Source of the DNA: Larus michahellis | Taxonomy: Eukaryota; Chordata; Aves; Charadriiformes; Laridae | Length of the DNA: 64,000 bases | Assembly: GCF_964199755.1 (NCBI RefSeq) | Contig: NC_133896.1 | Location: forward strand, 90,876,215 to 90,940,214 | Reading direction: 5' to 3' | Shown here: piece by piece, positions 25,801-39,062 of the stretch | How the letters are laid out: each line of letters begins with the position of its first letter | Numbering within the stretch: the stretch's first letter is position 1 | Made by a program: the position numbers and the translations under genes | The notes under the pieces: generated by a model | Databases searched by the model: none | Seen by the model: the letters and a program-made list of their open reading frames with translations, nothing else | Told to the model about the DNA's origin: nothing

Positions 25801-28205
25801 CCTGGGACTTTGCATGCGGATGGTGGAAGACTTCTGTGATCTCTGTTTTACTCTCCTCCACAGTCACACAATTTAAAACGCTTTAAAAATTTGTCCCTCT
25901 CCACAAACACTTCAGCAGAGAAGAGACCTATCAGAGAGGATGAGTAATAAACATGGGTGTGACACATCAAATTTGTGGTTGCAATTGGGCCAAAGGTCAG
26001 AGTATGGCTGCCTCAAGACCACAAACTATTAATTATGGCAAAAGATTCCTGATCTCTGTTGTGCTTTCCCTTACAATTTGGAGCTACTGAGTTCTCAGTT
26101 GTCAAATCAGCTATGCTATTGTGTTGTAGTGTGCTTTAGTCTGTCTTTGGGCATCTTTGGAATGCCCATTTCTTGACACATAATTATATATGAAAAGAAG
26201 AACTGTTTCTAAGCTGCCTGGAGACAACAATTATTCTCTGCATCCAAGTCTAGGCTAGAAAACAGGTAAACACCAGGTGGGGACAGTAGACAAGGAAAAC
26301 ACCTGAAGTAAAGGGCAGAGAGGAACATCAAGTCTCGGACGTACCCTTTTTTTTCTGCTGTGATTTCATCCAGGCACCTAGCCTGAGTTCTTTCACCCTG
26401 TAAGGAGTGCAAAAAAGAGCCCTAGAGCCAGAGGAGAAACCCATGATCCTCAGCAGGACCATCCCCATGGTTGTGTGCCCTCCTCAGCTGAGCTCAAACA
26501 GCTACCTCCATCTCTTTCTCCCTCTAGTGTGTGTCTGTAAATGGCACTTTCTCCTCCTGTTCCATCTGGGATAAGATTATCCAAGTGGGAAACAGGTGCT
26601 CCTGCAGAAAAGGTCAGTGCAGAAGAGTGGCAGAGAATTACAACATTTGGCTAAGGCAGGCAACTTGGCTGAGTTCCAGAGACAGCCAGCCTGCTGAGTG
26701 AAAGAGAGCGAGCATGCACCTGTCTTCCAAACTGCTTCCTGATTTAAAGAGAGGTGGCTTTCTTCAGAAGCTGTAAGAAGTCTACTGTGTTCCCCAAATA
26801 GTCTTGTTGGTACTCCACACAGGATTTCCAGCACATATTTTCAAGAACAGATTTTTTTGACAGAAACAGCAGAGTTATAACAGAAGTGCCAAAGGTTGTC
26901 AGGGGCTACTTTTGCCTCCTCTCCTTTTCACTTTCTTTCTCTTTCAGGTACATTTTGTCCCTGTCTGCAGAAGAGGGAACAATGATAGTGACAGGAGACC
27001 AAATGGGAAGGACTGCTTGAAGCTCTTCTGCTTCAAGTTCTAGGCAAACTCCTCTCTTGCATCTCTCACCACAAGCAAAGCCCACATGCATATGCTTAAA
27101 CCTCAGCCCTGAGTAACAGCTACCCATGCCCTTCAGCTATCCTAAGATGTTCTTTTCCCCCTGTGTGAGTCATTAAACCAAAAGTATATCAGCAAAGGGC
27201 CTGAAAAGGAGTCACCTCCGTAAGTTATCTTTAATGCAGACATCTGTTGCACATTCAAAAATATCCTTGCAGGTACTTGCTATCCCTGAATGAAAATTTC
27301 ATCATACTAGATTGGCAATGAAAAAATGTGAGGGCCCAGGCTGTCATTTTTTCTCTCTCATGCTACTCAACTGAATGAGCATGAAAAGCACACTAACCCA
27401 AAACTACTTGTGAGGCTGAGTTAGGTCACAGGTCTCTTGTTAAACAGACATCACAAAGCCACAGTATCATCTAGCTGTCACCATAAACCAAGGACGACAG
27501 CCTCATTCTCTAATCATGACTAGAAATCAAAGAAAACTTGTTTTGATCGGTAAAGCATGAGTTGGAATGACTGTAATCTGCTGCAGGTTTGGCAGGCTGG
27601 CTTGAGCCAGGTCTCTGGGTACAGTCTGTCTGCTGAACTGCATGAGGATAAACCCTGTGAACTCAGAGAGTGTCACCACCCCTTTCCTTTCAAAGGCACT
27701 GCAGGGTGGGTGACGGGGGGAGGGTTTACATGGACAAGTGTGAGAAATTCAGCGACTCGGAGCATAAACCTCTGTTTCCTCCTCGCGTCAGGGACAGTCA
27801 GGAAGAGAAATCTGTCTTCCTGCAAATGGATGAAGGGCTTTAAAGTGGTGGTGGTGGGAGGAATATGGAACTCAGTCTATATAGCAGCCTATCATCTTTC
27901 TCACATGAGGGTCTTTGTGAGTTCAGGTTAGATAGGAATGCATGTGTTCACACCATAAAGTAAAATTACTTTATATATAACTGCTCTGCTGATGGTTGTG
28001 ACTGAACTTGCCTTTAAGGACAGCAGTGATGCTTGTGTTCACAGGAACACTTACCCAAAATATCAGACAAACAGCATTTGTTCTGGTTTTCTTAGCTGGA
28101 AAATAGTCTCTTGAAAAGTGGTTAAATATCAAGGGCCTGATTTTTGACAAGGAAAAGGCTTAGAAGGAGTAAAACCCTGTATGGCCCTCTCAAAACAAAC
28201 TCTCA
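22813..28205. other. Unassigned intergenic sequence
   Basis: No recognisable gene or repeat family. The segments around 25.1-25.65 kb and 26.4-27.9 kb look less AT-rich than their surroundings and give longer chance frames (113 residues at 25315-25656, 124 residues at 27557-27931), but neither has a recognisable domain or a convincing splice context. An (AAAC)-like run lies at about 24041-24074. Confidence 0.5.
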
Positions 28206-29543
28206 TTCCCTATCAACCATTTCGTAGAATAGAATCATAGAATCATAGAATGGTTTACGTTGGAAGGGACCTTAAAGATCGAATAGTTCCGATGCCCCTG
28301 CCATAGGCAAGTATGCCTCCCAGTAGACCAGGTTACTCAAAGCCCCATCCAGCCCGGTCTTGAACACTTCCAGGGATGGGGCCCTCACAACTTCTCTGGG
28401 CACCCTGTTCCAGTGTCCCTTATAGTGAAAAATTTGTTCCTGATATCTGATCTAAATCTACCCTCTTCCAGTTTGAAGTCATTACCTCTCGTCAGTACAT
28501 GCCCTTGTAAAAAGTCCCTCTCCAGCTTTCCTGTAGGCCCCCTTCAGGTACTGGAAGGCTGCTATAAGGTCTTCCCAGAGCCTTCTCTTCTCCAGGCTGA
28601 ACAACCCCAACTCTCTCAGCCTGTGTTCATAGGAGAGGTGCTCCTGCCCCCTGATCACCTTCATGGCCCTCCTCTGGACCTGCTGCAACATGTCCACATC
28701 CTTCCTGTGCTGAGAACTCCAGAGCTGGACAAAGTACTCCAGGTGGGGTCTCACAGGACCAGAGTAGAGGAGGAAAATCACCTCCCTCAAGCTGCTGGGC
28801 CGCCCTTCTTTTGGTGCAGCCCAGGATGCAGTTCACTTTCTGGGCTGCGAGAGAGCATTGCCAGCTCATGCTGAGCTTCTTATCCACCAACACCACCAAC
28901 ATCCCTCTCCTCAGGGCTGCTCTCAATCAATTCTTTGCCCAGCCTGTATTTGTGCTTGGGATTGTCATGATCCAGGTGCAGGACCTTGCACTTGGCCTTG
29001 TTCCACTTCATGAAGTTGGTATGGGCCCACCTCTTAAGCCTGTCAAGGTGCCTCTGGATGGCATCCCTTCCTTCGAGCATGTCAACCACACCACTCAGCT
29101 TGGTGTTGTTGGCAAACTTGCTGAGGGTGCATTCAATCCCACTGCCCATGTTGCCAACAAAGATGTTAGACAGCACCAGTCTCAGTACCCACCCCTGAGG
29201 AACACCACTTGTCACTGGTTTCCATTTGGACATCAAGCCATTGACTGCAACTCTTTGTGGCCATCCAGCCAGTTCCTTATGCACCGAGTGGTCCATCCAT
29301 AAAATCCATGTCTCTCCAATTTAGATACCAGGATGTCGTATGGGACAGTGTCAAACACTTTGCCTGTAAGTCCAGGTAGCTGACATCTATTGCTCTTCCC
29401 TTACCCACTAATGCTGTAACCCATCATAGAAGGTCACCAAATTTGTCAGGCATGACTTCCCTTGTTGAAGCTATGTTGGCTGTCACCAGTCACCTCCTTA
29501 TTTTCCACGTGCCTTAGCAGAGTTTCCAGGACACACATAAATT
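28206..29543 (-). mobile_element. CR1 LINE with reverse transcriptase region, minus strand
   Basis: About 1.34 kb. The left end is the 3' tail (plus-strand TAGAATCATAGAATCATAGAATGG, 28213 onward). The minus-strand frame 29296-28880 reads [20 protein letters not shown], then the catalytic box as SKFANNTKL, where both aspartates of the usual FADD are Asn. A later frame (28790-28482) covers VRPHLEYFVQLWSSQH to [20 protein letters not shown]. Frames are split by indels and the catalytic site is mutated, so the copy is dead. Confidence 0.93.
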
Positions 29544-30806
29544 CTATTCTTCTTTTCTTCCCACACTTACCTTCAAAGTTGACTTTGCAGTTCTGACTCC
29601 TAAGTTATTGAATTTATTAAATGCATTTGGTTCTTTTTTTTTTCAGTTCCACTTATCCATTATAATTTTTCAGCATTCATATTTTCCTCAGAGTAAAAGT
29701 TTGAGTCATACATTGTTTTTTGTCTTTGAAGCATGGAGGTCTGAATACTAACATGACCCAACATGAACAGGTACTGAAACTGTCAACTGTAATTTAACAG
29801 TTTATTAAGTAAATTAGGCAGCTGTTATGAGAAAGAGCTTTTGATATGACACCACTCAACTTAAAGCATCACTGAGATATAAATGTATCCATAACAGACT
29901 GTCACCAGACTGACATCCGCCTTCCACAAGTACTAAAAGGAAAAAATTACAACAGAAGGAAATTCATACATGAGTGTGCACACATGAATATTCACAAAGT
30001 GAGAGGCACACAGATATGAATGAGGCCAAAGCTTAGAGTCCTTTATATGCGTACCTAAAGGATAACATTATTCATTTTAATCTTCTGTAATAAATTGCCA
30101 TGCCTGGTAAGCACTGTGTGAACATCCAGATAGCCAGGAGTCACTGGCTGTCTAAACAGTCAATAGTTTTTCTAGTTTGCTTTTCACTATTTCATTCCAC
30201 GTTCTCCTAGGCACTCCTCTGTCTGTAATGAGAAATCAGAGCTATTTTCTACTTCTGTCTCATCAGTTTATGCAGGATTTTTTCACCTCTTCATTCTTTG
30301 AAGTCACTGAGTTCACAGGGAGAAACACAGACTATCTGCCTTTAATCCCTCTGATCCTCTGTTATCTTCTTCTTCTATCTTTAAGAGTTTTAAGGTGAAG
30401 CCAAAACAATACTTCATACTATGTCTGGCAGGCCAATATCTGAGGGCTGTTGTCTTCTACTTATGCCTTAAGCAGAAAACATAAAGAAAAAGACCTGGCA
30501 GAATCTGGTGTGTGCATTGCATTAGATCCATCCTCATGTCACCATGCTTTAGGGTTTCCTGTTGCATTTTCTCCATGTCTCTGGGAAACATCTCTCTTTC
30601 ACATACATATTGTCAGTCTCAGAGCTGGGGAAACAGCTTTCGTGAAATTCAACTTCCATTGCTCATTTTAGCCATGGGTTAGCCAAGGCTGCTTATCAGG
30701 AAACTCTCAGCCACAAATGGAAATTTCAGGTTATCTTTTAATCCTGATTCACCTAGATCTCTGCTGTGCTAGGATTTCAATATATGTTAAGGAATATATG
30801 TGAATA

Positions 30807-30832
30807 TAGAATAGGAATATGTTCCTATTCTA
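30807..30832. repeat. Perfect 11-bp inverted repeat, 4-nt loop
   Basis: Arms TAGAATAGGAA (30807-30817) and TTCCTATTCTA (30822-30832) are exactly complementary around the loop TATG. Confidence 0.93.
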
Positions 30833-30996
30833 GCAAATCTGGGCAATGTTGGACCTAGCTGATTCTGTCCTTTCGTTTACACTTACTGTTTTTGAGAAGT
30901 ACCTTGAAAGAGTAATTAGTGCCTTTGTTTTCTAAGTACTGTATTCTTATGATAATGCTTGGAAGTCTTAAAAAACAACCCCAACATTGTTCTATT

Positions 30997-31031
30997 AGAC
31001 AATAGACATTGTGAAACAATGTCTATTGTCT
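30997..31031. repeat. Perfect 16-bp inverted repeat, 3-nt loop
   Basis: Arms AGACAATAGACATTGT (30997-31012) and ACAATGTCTATTGTCT (31016-31031) are exactly complementary around GAA. No repeat family or RNA gene is recognised here. Confidence 0.95.
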
Positions 31032-34000
31032 TGACAAACAGAAGAAACAAGTTACTGGAAAGGAAAATTGACTTGGCATAGAGGACACCACATAGCAGTA
31101 GAGGAATAGGAATAATTGAATCCACATCTCCAGATGGAATGATTCCTGTATCTTCTCAAATTAAAAATAAATCACGCACAGAGCTCTGAAGCAAGCTTAA
31201 GAGACGCTAAAACAGATTCCTCCAAGCTGTCCTTTCATAAAGAAAATACTTCTTTTAAAATTCTTTATTGCTTTGATGAGAAAGGATGAATGCTGGGAGT
31301 TAGCCATGCTCTGCTGTCGGTAGCAAGTGCACATCCTCACTCTGTTGGCATGTCTACAGATGTTTCGCTTTTTGTGATCTTCAAGTTAAGCCTGTATGAA
31401 CTAAGTCCTGCACAACCATTCCCATGACAGTTCAACCAGTGATGTAGAACAGAACTTCACTTGCTTGTGCATAAACATCCTATGAAAGTCATGCCTCCTC
31501 CAAGACTAATATAACTTTATATCCATGATACCCTCCACTTGCTTCAAGGCTATATTCCCCTTTATCCCAAGATTAAGTCAAAATGGACCATAGAGGCCTT
31601 TCTGTCTTAGGCTGTGATATTTTACTAGTTGTAGTTAGATTTTACTAAATTCATATGCCCCATGCTTACAAAATGAAAGAAGGAAATCTGAGGCAATATT
31701 TTTATTGTTATAAATATTAATATATATATACACAATATATATAAAAATTGTTATATTGTATTTTTAAAGTTATAACTGCAGATCACAGTATCATTAGATA
31801 GAAATCTCACCCCTTCATCTTCAGTGGAAACAATTGTCACTACTACCTGCAGGTCTGTGATCGCGTGGGTGTTATGTAAAAAGGGTTCAAGCTGTGTTTT
31901 AGAGGGAGCATTCGCTTCCTGTGATGATGTTAGAGAAACTTTTTCTTATTTTCATTTTGGCATAAAATCTTATAGATCTGATCTAAACCTTTTTGTGAAT
32001 CGCTTAATCTTAATTTTGTGAATCACTTGCCTTTCCCCCTTTTTTTTCTCTTTCTTATTGATGTCTGTCCTCTATTCCTCCATTTCTGGAGGAAATTAAT
32101 TTTTCCTTTTTCCTTCCCCTCATCTTCTCCCACATGAAGAAACATGTTTATGAGAAATGTGGAATGTAACAAAGTACAAAGACAGAATGCAGAAAGACTG
32201 ATTGTTCTAGTCAGAGAGTACTCTGAATCTACAATTGAGATCTACATGTGAGATCTTCAGATAATATGGTAATCCAGTCTTAAAAACACTCAGCAAGGTG
32301 GACAATTCTTTCCTTAGAAAAGGATAAGATTAAAATATTTACTTAGGTTTAACTTTAACTCCATGAAATAATCTTGATGAAATGCACTGAAATGAACTAG
32401 GTTAAAAGGAATTTAAGTATTGTCTCAATGTTGTCTTCTCAGATGTAGGTCTGAGCTTAGCAGAAAATTTTCCTTTACAATCCAAATGATTGTATGTCCA
32501 GTTCTACAGTCACAAAGCCTTTTGAAAATATCCAGGTAGTACTATTCCTGTGGAGAACAAGGCTGTTCTCAAGTATAGCAGTTCCTGAATAAAGCAATTA
32601 CAGCATTGGGCCCAATTTTAAACTGCATTTTTACTAAATGAAGGAAGTTAAATGAATCCTCAAATGGAGGAGTCTCTAATCATTTCATGATGTCTTGATG
32701 ATAAAAAACTTCCCTCATTTACTTGCTAAAAGTTATTTTAAATTTCTTTCTTTTCGTAATTATGTTTTTTATCAGACATATTTCAAGTTAGCAGAAATTT
32801 AAAAATGTAATAAAATGATGAGACTTGTCAAACAACATTTTGTATAAGTTCCTAATTTCTAGAAGCAAGTGTCTTGACTTACTGAGCTGTCATAACTTGA
32901 ATAGTTAGGCTAATGTCAGAGGCCCAGAGTCTAACCATCTGTATGTTACTATTAGGGAAGTAACTTTAGTTAAATAAGCACAATTAGAAACATGTTATGA
33001 AAAAACCCCACGTAACTGAAAGAAAGAAAACTTATACAAGAATATTTGTCTGGCTACTTGCCATACTGATCAACAAGCAGCAGCTTGAAGCAGTTCACCA
33101 CCCAGTAAGGATCAAACTATTTGGAAGATGCTCTCCACCTCATAGAAATCATCCACCTCAGCACAAAGTGGGACAGTACAACCCTACCATCAAGGATGTC
33201 TGACTGTGGAGGATCTCCAGGAATGTCTGGGTCCCAGCCTTACCGAACGTGATTAACACCTTGTTCCTCCCAGCTGCTGACAATTGCCATTGTGATTATT
33301 CAAGAAGCTGGAAAATAGGGCCTGAATAAGCCCTAACAAATAGCTATTAGCATCAATATTTAAAGTCTAACATTAATATTAAGACTTTCACATCTGGGAA
33401 GCTCATGCAGTCTTGTGAAATACTTGGGGCTGGTGTTCATGAATTATTTACTTTCTCACCTACCTTGAAAACAAGCTCTTCATCATAATGTTTTGAGAGA
33501 GCACCAAAAAGGGATTTTTCAAGTAGAAAAGCTTCAAAGAATTGAGAGCTGACAGAGTCTTGTGCCAGTCTGGAAAACGTAAGTTCAAATTCAGGCAGGA
33601 TATGGGATGTAAGAGCTGTAGCACTGTGTTCCCCCAAGGTGCAGGCTAAATACGGCCATTAGCACAGCCTGAGAATGTGCCTAGAAGATCATGCTTCGCA
33701 CATGAGGTTTCCATGGCAATTTCTTTATCCTAATAAATCATTATATTCATATTATTTTTCTCATAATTTTTGGATGCCTCTGTTTCTTTTTTTTCTTTAG
33801 TGATACTTAGGACCTGATCCGACAAGACTTAATGTAATTACAGTGTAACTTTTATGTTATACTTGGAGATTTTCCCAGCATCTGTGTGAATAAAGCAGAA
33901 AGGGTTCAGTTCCCAACATGACAGATCACAAAAGTTTCCATTGCTCCATGTGTAAACTGCCATATACTACTTCTTTTTAAATTCTCAAGCAGAGCTACGT

Positions 34001-35934
34001 AAGAATAGTTCCGTGTTCTTCCTCAGCTTCATGTGTAAGAGGATCTGTACATCTTCCTGTTAATAGTTAAGAAATATTTATAATACAGTAGTGCATGGTG
34101 TTTCCACGCTGTAAACCCACCTCCATTAATAGGATCTGAACTCATCATGCGCTCTGTTCCAGCTACTGTGTAAAGTCAAATTACTAGAAAACCACAGTCA
34201 CTCACTGCGTTGCCTGTGATCCTGTTTTCTGCACTCAGTAATACATGGAAAACTCCACATTGTCTTCAAGTAATTTGGAAAAACACTTGTTTTCAAGGAA
34301 GTTCTCATTGCTTTATTTACCTATGCATGGTCAGCACAGTGTTACATCTGCACACGATCTAGTATGAGATTTTTCCACTTTTGTCCAAGGAACCTCTTCC
34401 TGTTCTAATGCAGAGTGCATATATCTCGTTTTAGGATTATCAGATCTTACAGCTTGCAGTACTCCATGACTGCATAATGGCTTCTAAAGCATCTGGGTCT
34501 TACTGAAATAGACTGATTTTTAAATATTTTTTTTTTAAAACTTAGCTCTGGGTCTAAAACTTTATATCTTCTTTATGCTAATCACTTAAATTCAAGTAGC
34601 TGTTGTAATTAATGAAGAGTGAATAGAGTCTTACGGCTGTAAACTCTGTAACAAAGCCCTGCCTCTGTCATAGTCTGAATGGTAAGTGTGATACTATTGT
34701 CTAGTAGCTATACTAGAATACATAGAATATATTTCCATGATACTATGCTAAAGTTCACTCTGAAGCAGCCTTCAGGCGCTTCAAGGTCATATAGGATGCT
34801 GATGAAAAGCTGGGTTTCAGCTTTCTTCCCTTGCTTATGCCTCCGTCATCCATGGTAACCTGACTTTAATTCAGAGGTGTGCTTCCATTAGGTAAGCAGA
34901 AAGCACATTTATGTCCTGAAAGAAGGTGAAATGTGTACTCACCCATTGGTGACCAAGCAGAATAAAGTTACACGCATCTACCATGATGACACTGCAATTG
35001 CTGAAGGAGCATATTTAGGTTTTTGCTTTGTCAGTCAGCCATGTGTTTGCTGTGGATACATTAATACAGGATTTAAGAAAGAGATCAACTTCATCCTGCT
35101 TATGCCTGTTTTCAGAGAAGAAGTCTCAGGCTTACCTGCCTTTAGAGCATAGGCCTACCCATACTCAGACACAGACTTACTTCATATACATTCTGATTGT
35201 TTGCATAAAAGACCATGCACCGACAAGGATTTGGGCAAGGGGATAAGGACAGACAACATAGACCCAAACATGAAATCGTTTAGAGTATGGATGTGTCAGA
35301 CACATTCATTCCTCTTTAGTTGAAGTCTATCACCAAGTATATCTCATAACATTTTGTCGTTGCTCAGCACTAGTTAATAAATAGGGAATGGCTGTTGTGG
35401 ATGCTCCCTTGTAGTTGCTGTATGCAGCAAAGAAGGGTGAGGTAAACAGGACAGTCTGAACTTAGCAAGGGCATGCCGTACTTCAGCACAAGTACATTGG
35501 CTTAGCGGGCTTTCCAAGGGACAAGCCACCCCTAAGGTCATCACACACTGACAAGGTGGCCTATCAAAATGAACTTAGGAAACCCTCAGCAGCAATAAAA
35601 TACACCATTTTTCTTTACACTTTGCTTCTGTTGGTATTACCTCTAGTGTACCTGATGGATGCATTTGGTATATTTTCATTATTATTGTGGTAGTATACCT
35701 GAACGTAGGTAGATAAGAAGTTTCTTTTGAGAACGCCACTACATCACTCCTCTACTCTGACACAGGTAGTTTTTAGGGAGAGCAGAAGAATACTGTTTGG
35801 AGGCAGAATGAAGAGATTACCATCAAGGTGTCTTGACTCATGTCAGCAACTTGTGTTTATTCATTTTGCTTGACATATCAAACCCCCAAATCACTTAGAT
35901 AACTAAGCATCCAATGTGTTGCATATATTGTAGG

Positions 35935-35966
35935 ATTACATTACAGGATATATTACATTACAGGAT
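35935..35966. repeat. Short tandem duplication
   Basis: ATTACATTACAGGAT occurs at 35935-35949 and again at 35952-35966, separated by AT. Confidence 0.9.
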
Positions 35967-36479
35967 GACAGCATCTGTTCTTAGGACTTACTTTGGCACC
36001 TTTTCCAAATTAAGGCACATTCATTCCAGCACAAAATGTAAAATGTTTCACTCTTTTTGATGCTGTAGTGAAATGTTATCAAATAGAGGGTACCAAGTAC
36101 TGACTAGGAAAGGATTTTCAAGGCTTCAAACATCTCTGTGTGCCCTAAGGAACACAGACACTATTATGTAGGTTAGTATGGGAATGTACATAGAGCCTGG
36201 CCCCACAGACTAACTGAGCAAAACCACATCCAGGAGCACAGAAAAACTGGGAGTGGAAGGGCTACCTAAACACAATGCTGCCCACATGAAAAGAAGGAAA
36301 AGATAGCACTGTTTTCTTGCCATACTAGATCAGTGAATCTTCAGTTAAACTCTTGTTGAATTATTATGCAGCTACAATTAAAATGTTCTCAGAAGGACTT
36401 GATAAGCAGGAAGAACTGGTTGCAGACGAGATAATCAGTGGCATGCTTGAAATAGGGGAGTTCAAAATACTGAATGGTG

Positions 36480-39062
36480 TGAGGGTAGCAGAGTACAGAC
36501 CCTGAATTTCAGGTGGGCATATTTCAATTTCTCCAGGAAACTGGTGGGTGGGATTCCACAGGAGGAAGCTCTAGAGCGAACTCTAAAAGACCTCAGGAAA
36601 ACCTGTAGGTCTTTAGGGACAGCATCCTCCAAGTGCAAGAACAGTCCATCCACCCTCAGGAACAGAAATAGATGTCTCAAGAAATTGGTTTGGCTAAGCA
36701 GGGAATTAATGATAGAGTTCCAATGCAAAAAGGCAGCATACAGAACTGAAAGCAAGGTCAGGTTACAAAGGAGAAATATTGCATGAAGAGGTAGGAATGG
36801 TGTTAGCTAAAGCTCAACTAGAGTTGGCACTCACAAGGGCATCAACATCAACAAAAAACTTCTATTTCTATGTTAGTAGAAGCGAGAACAAAGAAAATTA
36901 TGGCCTATTGTTGAATGAGTGGGCAATTTAGAGTCAGCAGTCATAGAAAAGACTGAGGTACACACTGCCGCCTTTGCTCAGTTTTCATCAGCAAGCTCTC
37001 TAATGCCTCTGCGCTTGGATGGAGAGTTCAATGAGGAGAACTACCAGTGGAAGACTGAGTCAATGATCACATGCTGGGAAACTTCAAGCTGAATGGCTTC
37101 ACTTTAATCACTGGACAAATCATGGAGCAAATCCGCTGGGGACATGAGGAGAAGGTGATTTGGAACAGTCAGTGTGGATTTTCTAAGGTTAAATCATGTT
37201 TGACCAACTTCGTTGCTTTCTGTGATAAAACTATTTGATTTGTGGATAAGGGGACAGCAACAGATATTATTTACATCAAATTTGGCAAAGCCCTCAATGC
37301 TTTCTTGCTCAGTATTCTTGTTAGGCATTGTGGTCTAGATAAGCGGACAATCACAGAATCACAGAATCACAGAAACTTCAGAGTTGGAAGGGACCTCTAG
37401 AGATCATCTAGTCCAACTCCCCTGCTAAAGCAGGATTGCCTAGAGCACATTACTCAGGACTGCATCCAGGCGAGTCTTGAAAATCTCCAGAGAAGGGGAC
37501 TCCACAACCTCCCTGGGCAGCCTGTTCCAGTGCTCTGTCACCCTCACTGTAAAGAAGTTTTTCCGTGTATTTGAATGGAACTTCCTATGTTCTAACTTGT
37601 GCCCGTTGACCCTCGTCCTGTCACTGGGAACCAATGAAAAGAGTCTGGCTCCGTCCTCCTTCAACCCACCCTTTAGATACTTGTATGCCATAATAAGGTC
37701 TCCCCTCAGCCTTCTCTTCTCCAGGCTAAAGAGTCCCAGCTCTCTCAGCCTTTCCTCATAAGGGAGATGCTCCAGTCCCTCAATCATCTTAGTTGGCCTA
37801 CGCTGGACCTGCTCCAGTAGTTCCCTGTCCCTCTTGAACCGGGGAGCCCAAAACTGGATGCACCAGTGCAGAGTAGAGGGGGAGAATGACCTCCTTCGAC
37901 CTACTGGCCACACTCTTCCCTATGCAGCCCAGGATTCCATTGGCCTTTTTGTCAACAAGGGCACATTGTTGGCTCATGGATAATTTACTGTCTACCAGGA
38001 CCCCCAGATCCTTCTCCTCAGAATCACATGCATAAAAACTGATTGAATAGTCAGGCTCAGAGGGGACTGGTTACTTGATCAGTAGACTGCATTCTGCCTG
38101 GCGACCAGTAACCGTTGGGTTATGGCAGAGGTTATTCCTGCAGCCTGTGTTGTTCAACATCTTTGTCTATGACCTGGAGGAGGTGACAGAGTGCTTGCTC
38201 AACTTTACGGATGATGCCAAATTGAGAGGACCAGTTGATACATGTGAGAGCAGGACTGCCATCCAAAGGGACCGAGACAGGCTGGAAAAATGGACCAAAA
38301 AGAAGCTTCTGAAATTCAGCAGGTGTACACTTGAAGTCTGCGCTGCAAAAGTGCTCTCTTGGAACTGATTGTCTGGGAAATAGGTCTACTGAAAAGGATA
38401 TGGGGAGACTTGGTAAACAGCAAGCTGAATATGAACCAGCAGTGTACCCTGACAGAAAAGGAGGAAAACAATATCCTGGGCTGTATTCAAAGTCACATAA
38501 AAAGTAGATTGGGAGAAGTGATTATTCCCCTCTATGCAGCAATTTTTAGACCACATCTAGAGTATTGCATCCCCTAGTACAAGGAAGACAAACTGAATGA
38601 GATGAGAGGAAGGCCATGAATATAGCCAGAGGAATGGAATGTTTGCCCTTTGAGCAGATGCTGGAGGAACTGAGCTTGTTCAGCCTGGGCAAGGGAAGGC
38701 TTCAAGCAGACCTAATAGTAGCCTTTGAGCATATACGAATAACTTATTAAGAAGATGGAGCCAGGCTCTCCACAGCAGTGCATGGTGGGAGGACAAGAGG
38801 CAAGAGACAAAGTTAAAATGAGAGATTCCAACTGGATATTAGGAAAAAGCTTTTCACTATGAGGACAGTTCAACATTGGAACAGGTTTCTCAGAGGGTTT
38901 GCGCAGTTTCTTTCCTCAGAGGCTTTCAAGATCAGATTGGAGAAAGCCTTGAGCAATCTTGTTAAACCTCAGAGATGACCCTGCTTTAAGCAGGAGTATG
39001 GACAAAATAACCTCCTGAAGTCCTTTGCAACCTGAATTATTTCATGATCTTATTATCCTAGT
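36480..39062 (+). mobile_element. Older CR1 LINE, plus strand, split by a nested CR1
   Basis: Two plus-strand parts, 36480-37350 and 38031-39062, make one CR1 copy interrupted by the minus-strand CR1 between them. The left part shows the linker before RT (AQLELALTRASTSTKNFYFY near 36815-36875) and an early RT portion around 37085-37345. The right part resumes with the RT core near 38100, a DDAK-like catalytic box near 38212, and the 3' region (QCTLTEKEENNILGCIQSH at 38438, then RPHLEYCIP). It has many stops and frameshifts. Outer limits are approximate. Confidence 0.85.
37351..38030 (-). mobile_element. Younger CR1 LINE nested in an older CR1, minus strand
   Basis: About 680 bp. The 3' tail is at the left (TCACAGAATCACAGAATCAC at 37351-37370). 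The minus-strand frame 37913-37440 keeps a nearly unbroken CR1 C-terminus: [20 protein letters not shown], then [20 protein letters not shown] and [20 protein letters not shown]. Its low degeneracy compared with the flanking plus-strand CR1 fits a later insertion. Confidence 0.93.

Larger units (their letters stand above)
29544..36479. other. Unassigned intergenic sequence with two hairpins
   Basis: No gene recognised. It contains two short inverted repeats (30807-30832 and 30997-31031), a TA-rich tract (about 31712-31748) and a short duplication (35935-35966). Open frames are at most 73 residues and have no recognisable domain. Confidence 0.5.

Noticed and set aside
28413..28874. 153-residue plus-strand open frame
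   Set aside because: Antisense shadow of the CR1 C-terminal coding region on the minus strand.
28811..29302. 163-residue plus-strand open frame
   Set aside because: It is antisense to the minus-strand CR1 copy whose RT frame is recognisable; a shadow.
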